From a bacterium (lineage in GTDB: Bacteria > Margulisbacteria > Marinamargulisbacteria > JABIPA01), in the NCBI GenBank assembly GCA_018699495.1, contig JABIQV010000166.1, forward strand, positions 1 through 38,249: 38,249 bases of DNA, in the 5' to 3' direction. The notes under the pieces are model-generated. The model was given only the letters and a program-made list of their open reading frames with translations. It had not been told where the DNA came from and searched no databases. Positions 28,669 to 37,600 of the stretch are shown here, one piece after another (position 1 is the first letter of the stretch; each line of letters begins with the position of its first letter). The translations under genes and the position numbers were made by a program.

Positions 28669-29220
28669 TTTCCTTTCCTTTCAACGCTTCATCAAGTTGC
28701 GTGACTTTAAAAAAATACCCTTCATTTATAAGAACCTTAGGAAAAACACGTTGACTATCTAAAACCAAACAACTCATTTCCCCTAACACTAATTTCAATA
28801 CCCATTCCGGAACATTAGCCCACGACGATGTCCCAAATAGTTTACCTATAGTTGAAAAAAAGAAACAACTCTCTTAGTTAAGGTCACTCTAGACTCCTTA
28901 ATTTTATGCTTTACACTCATCGACCATCTTTTAAACCCACCCGAATATCCCGCTAAATTTATGACAACTTCAATTTTATTTATGAAATAAGAAGGTTGCT
29001 CAAAAAAAGAATCGTAATCATAAACTATCAAATTTGGGTGAACACATTTTGAAAAAAAGGTTGAACTCCGTCGGACAAGCAATAAAACAACATACCCTTT
29101 TTTTAACAAATGTAAAAATAAAAAAGAGCCGATGAACCCAGTCCCACCTAAAATTAATATCAATTTTCTAGGTTTATCAAAGTTATTTTGTGGTACATCG
29201 ATATATTGAGTACAATTCAT
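28655..29220 (-). pseudogene. Broken SDR39U1/YfcH-type NAD(P)-dependent epimerase (N- and C-terminal parts in different frames, middle missing)
   Basis: N-part 'LILILGGTGFIGSFLFLHLLKKGYVVLLLVRR...VVINLAGYSGGFKRWSMSVKHKIKESRVTLTKRVVSFFQL*'. A different frame from about 28852 downward gives the DUF1731-like 'TIGKLFGTSSWANVPEWVLKLVLGEMSCLVLDSQRVFPKVLINEGYFFKVTQLDEALKGKENGYA*'. Confidence 0.75.
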
Positions 29221-29285
29221 TCTATTAGTTTACTTAGTTATTGTATTAAACGCATTAGAAAGGTTTCAAAACACATTTTATTCAT

Positions 29286-29996
29286 ATGAAATTAAAAAAC
29301 ACTTTAAAAAAATACGTCATACTCCTCAATAAACGACGGAGTATTATAGTCGATAAAAATATATCTTATAGTAAATCCAAGGGTCGATTTTTCAGATATT
29401 CTTCTAATAAAAAAATATATCTCGCAATCGTTAGTTGCATTTTAGTTTTCTCCATTATGTTTGCAAGTCCAAAAATACTAACACGCCTTGCAAACCATCT
29501 CGTCTATTCTACAAAATTAATCGAAAAAGCAGACATAATCATTGTGTTAGCTGGTGGATCTGGCGAAAGGGTTAAAAAAGGAACCGTTTTATTTAATAAA
29601 GGCTATGCAACTAAAATCATGTTTACAGGAGGTCCTCTCTTTAATAGTACCTTTCCGTTTTACATGAAAACATATGCAATGAGTTTAAACATTCCTTCAC
29701 AGAATATTTTCCTTGAAACAAATTCCTTTAGTACAATGGACCATCCCATCAACTTAAACCCTATTTTACAAAAAATGGGCACCAAATCGGTAATAATTGT
29801 CACATCGTCCTATCATTCTCATAGAAGCTTTAAAACGTTTAAAAAGTATTTAAATCCATCGATCAACATCCAAATTGTTCCAGCACCAGACGCGATTAAT
29901 AACGAAACCTGGTGGAAGCACCATGAAATGGCGGAAAAAGTAATAATCGAGTGGATTAAAACAATCTGTTATGGAATTAAATACGGAATTTTTTAA
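29286..29996 (+). CDS. YdcF/SanA-like DUF218-domain protein
   Basis: N-terminal TM; 'ADIIIVLAGGSGERVKKGTVLFNKGYATKIMFTGGPL', 'IFLETNSFSTMDHPINLNPILQKMGTKSVIIVTSSYHSHRSFKTFKKYL'. Confidence 0.85.
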   Translation: MKLKNTLKKYVILLNKRRSIIVDKNISYSKSKGRFFRYSSNKKIYLAIVSCILVFSIMFASPKILTRLANHLVYSTKLIEKADIIIVLAGGSGERVKKGTVLFNKGYATKIMFTGGPLFNSTFPFYMKTYAMSLNIPSQNIFLETNSFSTMDHPINLNPILQKMGTKSVIIVTSSYHSHRSFKTFKKYLNPSINIQIVPAPDAINNETWWKHHEMAEKVIIEWIKTICYGIKYGIF

Positions 29997-30079
29997 TATA
30001 TTTAAATGCAAGTTGTCATATCTATTTCTACGATAGGTAAGTTATAAGCACGTATTTAAATTAAAGGGCTATTAAAAAA

Positions 30080-30682
30080 ATGATCAAAAATACATTTAAG
30101 AAAAAAATACTCAGATGGGCACTGCTATTAATATTAGTATCGGCAACCTCGTCTGTACATGCGCTTACATTAAATAAGTTTTCTCTAAATTCTTTCGTTC
30201 ACTTCGGTTCTGGAGTAAATAACTTCTTTAAAGGAATACCTCTTCACTCTACCTCTGTTAATTTAAACAATAAAACTGAAAACATCGAATTACTTCGCGT
30301 GGGATTTTCAAGTGTCGGTCAAAGTATGTCAGAAATCACTAGGGGAAATACAGCTGATTCTGAAGACGATACTATTAAAGCTGAAGTCTTAGGAGATGCA
30401 TTAACATTCCCTAATCCATTTAAACAATCGACAGGAACAACACTAGGCTATCGACTATCGAAACACATGGATATTGAAATTAGAATTTTCAATATGTTAG
30501 CAAGCCAAGTATTTAAGGGTAATTACTTATCAGGAACCGAAGGCGGCAAGTCAGGATACAATAAACTGACATTAAATTCCTCATCCTTAAATGGACTATC
30601 ATTGCCTGCAGGTGTTTACTTTTTTATTATTATGAACGACGATGACGTATTGGCTAGAGGAAAAATGGCGGTTATTCCATGA
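30080..30682 (+). CDS. Exported protein with C-terminal FlgD-Ig-like / T9SS-CTD-like domain
   Basis: Signal peptide 'KKILRWALLLILVSATSSVHA'; C-terminal 'LTFPNPFKQSTGTTLGYRLSKHMDIEIRIFNMLASQVFKG...LPAGVYFFIIMNDDDVLARGKMAVIP'. Confidence 0.75.
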   Translation: MIKNTFKKKILRWALLLILVSATSSVHALTLNKFSLNSFVHFGSGVNNFFKGIPLHSTSVNLNNKTENIELLRVGFSSVGQSMSEITRGNTADSEDDTIKAEVLGDALTFPNPFKQSTGTTLGYRLSKHMDIEIRIFNMLASQVFKGNYLSGTEGGKSGYNKLTLNSSSLNGLSLPAGVYFFIIMNDDDVLARGKMAVIP

Positions 30683-31617
30683 AAAAATTAAGTTTAATTT
30701 TAAGTTTGTTGGTTTTTTCAGTTACCCAAGCAGTCGCAGTTCCAGACTTTTTCGAAGTGTCAGGAATCGGCTCTTCTGCTCAGTCAATACGAATAGGGAA
30801 CATTGAAGGGTTCAGTTCGTTTTCTAATTCAATTTTTGAAAACCCTGCGGCTCTGTACCGATTAAATAAAGTTTCAGGAATGCTCTTCACAAGTAAATTA
30901 ATGAACGAAGTAAATTATTTAAATGGCTCCGTTGCTTACAGATTGAAAGCTGGAGTTTTAGCATTTGGTTATTTTGATGCATCTGTTTCAGGGATCCCTT
31001 TTACCGAAGAAGTTTTTTATGACGATACTTCTGAATTTGAAGCCACCTCTTATTTTAATTCTACTAATTCTCTAATGAAAGTTGCATTACAATTATCTCA
31101 GTCTGAAACATTGCATTGGGGGATAAGTGGATCGTTATTTAAGCAATCTATATATACGACTGAAGGAAGCGGAATGAATATTGATATAGGTTTAGTCATC
31201 GATTCAGATCCTCTTATATTATCAATATCACTCAAAAATATTATGTCTTCAATGAAAGTTGATTATACAAATGGAGGAAAGGAAAATCTTCCTCTCCAAA
31301 CTGTAGGCTCCATGAGGTATACTTTAAGTGACCTACAATTTTACGGACAATTTAAAACGATCAATAGTAATAGGTTGTTCCTGAAATCAGCTGGAATTAG
31401 TTATAGACCTTCATTTTTGTCTATCATTGAAATTTCAGGAGGATATAGAGAGGTACCCGTTTTAAAGAAGACCAAATCAAGACTTAATGGAGGCGTAGGC
31501 CTAGAGCTAACAGGACTACAATTTGATTATGCTTTTGAAATTAAACTTGATAATGATGGACTTGATCTAAATGAATTCAATCAATTCCATTACTTTTCTT
31601 TTGGATTCAAATTTTAA
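30679..31617 (+). CDS. PorV/UPF0164-like outer-membrane beta-barrel protein
   Basis: ATGA overlap with the preceding gene; signal peptide 'MKKLSLILSLLVFSVTQAVAVP'; 'GIGSSAQSIRIGNIEGFSSFSNSIFENPAALYRL'; amphipathic strands; C-terminal Phe 'QFHYFSFGFKF'. Confidence 0.65.
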   Translation: MKKLSLILSLLVFSVTQAVAVPDFFEVSGIGSSAQSIRIGNIEGFSSFSNSIFENPAALYRLNKVSGMLFTSKLMNEVNYLNGSVAYRLKAGVLAFGYFDASVSGIPFTEEVFYDDTSEFEATSYFNSTNSLMKVALQLSQSETLHWGISGSLFKQSIYTTEGSGMNIDIGLVIDSDPLILSISLKNIMSSMKVDYTNGGKENLPLQTVGSMRYTLSDLQFYGQFKTINSNRLFLKSAGISYRPSFLSIIEISGGYREVPVLKKTKSRLNGGVGLELTGLQFDYAFEIKLDNDGLDLNEFNQFHYFSFGFKF

Positions 31618-31635
31618 CAACTTAGGTAAACGTAT

Positions 31636-34600
31636 ATGAATCAAATAAAAAAATGGTTACTTACATTACTATGTATAATATCTTTTTATACATCGGCCTA
31701 TTCTCTTGCCCAACCCCGATCCTTAGCTATATCAGGAGTGTTTGTCCACACGGGGACAGACATACGCCCATCTGACTCATTTATAGTAACAATCGGACTA
31801 CAAAATACAAATATCCCCTCAGCAAACGCTGTATTTACCGAAACAAAAGAAGTTACCTTTGTAAACGGATACTTTAGCCTAGAGCTAGGATCTCCAAGTC
31901 ATCCCTTAGACCCTAATCTTCTTTCATTATCAAGTCCAAATATTTCTATTTCTTTAAACGGAGATAAACGTTTTTTCTCTTTAACAGCTATTCCATATGT
32001 TATAAAAACTGAACTTGCAGACGATGTACTGATTATTGAATCAGATAAAGTTACGGGGAATTTTATATCCACTGTAAATATCGATACAGACATTCGTATT
32101 TTTTCTGAATCCTCGACGTCCTTTAATCCTATCTTTTTTTACAATAAATTAAAAAATTATTTTGGGATTAATCAAGCAACCCCTAACTATAAAGTTGACG
32201 TAAATGGAACGACGCACGGAACATCTTATTTTAAAAATGGAATAGAACTTAGTAACGCGTTAACTTGGAAACCAACAGAAAATGGTAAGATATTTATTCC
32301 AAAAAACACACTAAATCATGTAGGAATCGGATTAAGTCGACCAAAATACAATTTAGATGTTGCTGGAACCATAAATGCAACAGAATACCTTGTAAGCAGC
32401 TCTGTATTAACAGCCGCTCTTGAATGGGTCTCCTCTACTGAGAATTCAAATAACATCTATTACGAAAATCTAGAAGGAAACGTATCAATCGGTTATGTTT
32501 CTGCAAAAGAAAAATTACACCTACGAAACGGAATAATTGTTGGAACCACATTAGGAACCGAAGAAGGGAGTATAAAATGGACACAAACAGACTTCGAAGG
32601 ATATACACAAGAAGGCTGGAAATCTCTGACAGGAATGAGTGGCGTAGGCATCAAAAATGGTATTGCGCACTTCCCAAATTCTGATAGCGAGTCTATTAAT
32701 AGTTTAACGTCCTTTAAATTTGATGCACAAAACACACAATTAGGACTAGGAACCACCGTTCCATTTGCCACTGTTGGGATACTATCAAAAACCTCTGAAA
32801 CGACTGAAAATATTATTTTATCTGTAACGACAACCGCAAACAAAAAAATATTTCAAATTGACGGAAATGGAAACATAGGAATAGGGACCTCTACGCCTGA
32901 ATTTCTAGTTGATGTCGACGGACTTTTAAATGCGGAAAAAATATTGTTAGGTGGAATCGATTTTAGAAATGCAATTCGTTCCGGAACCTTCTGGTTTTTT
33001 GGCCCAAACGGCATATATTACAATCAAGGGAATGTAGGAATTGGCCGACCAGACCCATCTAACAGACTAGAACTCGCTCAAAAATTTGGGTCTCCAGATA
33101 TTGACCCTGCCATGACCTTTAGTTTAGGCGACATATCTTCTTACACACTGGGTATTGAAGCCGGGAAAAAGGGATTGTTTAAAGTTGAATCCGGAAAACA
33201 ACTAGGTACAACCTTCCCCTTATTTGTAAGTATCGACGATAGAATGGGAATAGGCCTAGAAGAACCACAGGGAAACCTTCACGTTAGTGGAAATTCCGGA
33301 GCCATTTTTAATGGGTCTTTTTTAAAATCTATTGAAGACAAAAGTGGTGATTCAGAATTTGAATCGATAAGCGACTCCTCTGATTATGAAGCGATGGGAG
33401 TAACAGGAAATGGAACCCGATTAATTTGGTACCCTGTTAGAAGCGCTTTGAGAATTGGTCACCTAGACATATTTTCTCCTGCTCTTGGTGCTGATTGGGA
33501 CCACGTACCAAGAACTCAAGAATACAATCCAGTTGGATATTATTCGAACGTCGGTAAATACAGTCAAATAATAGGTAGAAATTCTATTGCCAGTGGTAAC
33601 TTTACATCTGCACTTGGTGGGAGACAAAATAAAGTTGGAGGTGCCTATTCATCTATTTTAGGCGGTCAAAATTCTGAAACCCAAGGCGATTTTAGCTTAG
33701 CCTTGGGAAGTAACGTACAAGCGCTTCATCATGGGTCTTTCATTTGGGGACATTCAAATTTAGACCAAAGCGCTACGGGAACAGACAATCAATTTATTAT
33801 ATATTCAAAAGGAGTTGGGATTGGAACAACAAGCACGAGTCGTACAGAACTTTCCGTAGGGGTTTCAATAACAGAAAACACAAAAAAAATATTAAATATT
33901 GTAGACGAAAATAACATCAGTCTTTTTTCTATTCTTCCTTCCGGGAATATTATATTAGGTAACCCGAATCTGTCATCAGAAATGATATCATCACTAATTG
34001 TAGATGGTAAAACTGCTGTCAATACAACGAACACTATTGCCGATTTAACCATTGATAGTAAATATTTAATAACGACGCTCAGCGAAGAAAATAACATACT
34101 CACTTATAATGTATTTACTGCTTACGGTGTTGAAGATGAAACGGTATCTCCTGCATTTGTAGTCGACAATCTTCAACGTGTTGGCATAGGAAAGTATCCC
34201 ACTAAAGAAGACCCTGGACTATACATTACAAGTGGAAATATTGCGGCAACTGGATATACGCTCCCTACCGGAGAAGAATTGTCAGGTGACATACCATTAA
34301 TTGTTTGGTCTTGGGAACACACTACACCAAATTTATTTTTCCCATCTGGAAACGTCAATGATGATGGAAACATTGAATCAACCCACAACTATGTAGGGAT
34401 TGGTACAACATCTCCAAATTCCTTACTTGAATTAAGTAAATTAACAATAAATCCTCTTGGGTCCGACCCTGTCATAACCTTCGAAATTGATTCTGAAGAT
34501 AAATATTCGATAGGTGTGCAGGATGAGCTTTCTTATTTCCATTTCAATGAGGGAGGATCTCTTGATTCGTTTACCCCATCTATCGTGATCAATTCTAATG

Positions 34601-37600
34601 AAAATGGAACAGAACTAGGCGTTGGAATAGGAACTACCCTACCCGAATCAATTTTTCACTCTACAAAACCAATAATTTTTGGAACCACATTGGGTATTTC
34701 AAAGGAAAACGTATCAACTAAAAATACCCAAGTGCCTTCTTTAAATACCTTTTCCTTATTTGTTAAAGGAGAAAAATATTCTCCAGCTGGGGTGAAATGG
34801 GAACCCCTATTATCACCAGATCGAATTTATTATAATAATATTGTAAGCTCAACACAGTTCTCTTTTGTAGGAATAAATACAAAATTTCCACAAACCGACT
34901 TAGAAGTAAGCGGTTCGATTCAAGGAACGAGTTATATAGTCGGTGAAGAATTCAAAATAGACGATGTAGCAGAGATGTCTAAATTTCAGTTTAGGGAACG
35001 AGAATCAGATAGCAACGCAGACTTGAAAATAGTTGATAATTCATTAATTTTAGACGGTTCTGGAGGGGTGTCAAATATTTCAAAGGTTTTATCATTTGGA
35101 AGAGCCACTTTGGACAACCCGACAGGAAACCTTGTTTTTTGGGTCATCCCTCATTCTAGCGGAAAAGAAACCTTTGTTTATGAAGCGGACGTAATTTGGA
35201 ACGACGTAACGCCTAGCATTACTCTTACTGGAAATTATACAAATTCATTCAAAACTGTCCTAGATACTAGTGCAGAATATACAAACGAGATTAAAATAGG
35301 CACCCCTAACATTTATCAAGCTTACGAGGTGGCGTCCTATTTAACTCATGATGGGGATCATGAAAATGCTTTCAATTATACAAACACCAGTGTCAACATC
35401 ACGATAGACAGCTGGGCGCCAGCCGCCTCTTACAGTGCACCTTTTTCATTAAAAGGAGTGGACATCTCTCTCAATCAACCTGAAGGCGTCTCTTTTTCTA
35501 AAAATGGAATAGGAATAGGTCTAAACGTTGACGTAGAAAATATCAATGTACAAAGTGCAGAGTTAGGAAACGAAGGCTTTAATAAGGCGGCTATTTTTCA
35601 TGGTCAGGTTGGAATAGGAGGAACGCCAAATGCTGATTTAGATGTTTACGGTAGCGTTAATGCAACAAAAATAAATGTTACAAATAGACTCAGCACAATT
35701 GCTGCAAACATCGGCTCCTTTACACTTTTTGTTAGCGACAACGTTGGAATTGGAACCAGTTCACCTCAAACAACTTTTGAAATTATGGGTGACGCAATAG
35801 CGACAGATTTAAGTGCTGGCGGACTAAATTCAAAAACACTTAGCTTTGAAGATGATACCTTTAACATTTCAAATGGAAGAGTGAGTATTGGAACAACATC
35901 ACCAAGTGCTTTATTTGAGCTAAATAGAACATTTTCAAGCAGAGGTTCTGATTTTTTCTTCAAAAAAATAAGTGTTACTCTAAATAATGATTTGGTGTCT
36001 GGTCTTACAACTGAAAATATAACCGCTTTCGATGCCTCTATTAAATCAAATGACGAATTTAACACATTAGGATTATCATCCGATGCAGATATTTACGCGA
36101 TACCGATTAACATTGACCTATCAAATCTCAACGGAGAAAGCGACTCAAAAATTATAGGTTTAGACGTCACAACCTCATCCGGAAACGCAGGAACCCACTA
36201 CTCGTCAATTTTTGAAAATGGAAATATTGGAATAGGGACGTCGTCGCCGGCAGCTTCGGCTTCATTGCACGTAATTGGAACAATCAGAGCTATAAATTTT
36301 CCTACAACGTCATTTCTAGCCAATATACATGCTGCCTCATTTAATAGTCTAGTTGGAGATAACGATTATCTATTAGGGGACTCTGTGATGAATGAAGTGT
36401 CTCTAAACACCCTCTATCAATACGACGATATGTTTGTTTCAGAACCAATTAGTTTAAATAGCATTGAATCAGATATTGGCTATTTATTTATAGAACGTAC
36501 ACTCTCAGTAAATGGTACAACAACAATAAATACACTCATTAGCAACTCTATAACAGCGACTAAGGGCGTCTTCTCAAGCCTAGGAATTAACACATCTGTC
36601 CTTCCAAACAATGGCGTGTACGTTGATGACGTATTTAGTATGAATTCCTTGGTTGTTACAGAATCAATAACGGCTGGCGCACTTATTATAACCAATAATA
36701 TTTTAAGAACATATGGAGAATTCCAATATCTAGGTATAGGAACAACGACTGCCCAAAAACGACTAGATATTGCCCTATCGTCTAATAAAACATATGACGC
36801 CTCAGATAATAAAACGTGGGGCTCTGTTTACATTCAAAACAAAGGATCTGATCCAGGGACAACAGGGTCTGCAGCAGGAATAGAATTCAATATAGGAAAT
36901 ACAATTGCCGGAATAGTTGCCGTATCAACAACCAATTCAACGGTGACTGGGTCTTCATTAGTTTTCATTAATTCAAATACCTTAGGAACCCCATTAGAAC
37001 GCTTAATTATTTTAGAAGACGGAACTATTGGATTGGGAAGAACAAACCCAGGGAGCACCTTTCACGTCTCAGGAAATGCTTCCATAGACACCGTAGATAC
37101 GATAACCTCTGGTTTAATTACCCCACTAATTACAGTAGAGTCCACAGTAACCATTTCACCTTCCATAAATATTGAATTAAATACGGAATTTGAAAATTCA
37201 CTTTTAACATCTATTGTCCTCTTAGAAGAATCTACAACAACCCCTTCCGTCACACAAAATTATTCAAATATTTTTGTATCTAAGGACAGTAACGACGATT
37301 TATTTTTTACAACAACACATCCAGATGGAACACCTATAACAGGGAATATGTCTCAAGCATTAAGCTCTATCAAAAATAGGGTGCCTTATTTTGATCTTAA
37401 TCATAGCCTTACATCAGTTTCCGGACTAACCATCACTCTAAACGAAGATGTAGACATCTTAACGATAGGATCTTCAGACACAGGCGCAAGGCTCTATCAC
37501 GAAAATTATTTATCACTCGAAGAAACCGGGGAAGTTGATCTGGAGTCGATAAACACAGTATTTACACGACGTGTCACTCCTCGAACATTAGGATCTACCA

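Noticed and set aside
31899-37253. Minus-strand ORFs of 60-116 aa across the giant ORF (31899, 32493, 33789, 34173, 35766, 36480, 36834, 37062)
   Set aside because: They lie antisense to a continuous 2204-codon plus-strand frame with clear repeat motifs; their low-complexity Ser/Val/Pro-rich translations look like shadows of the sense repeats.
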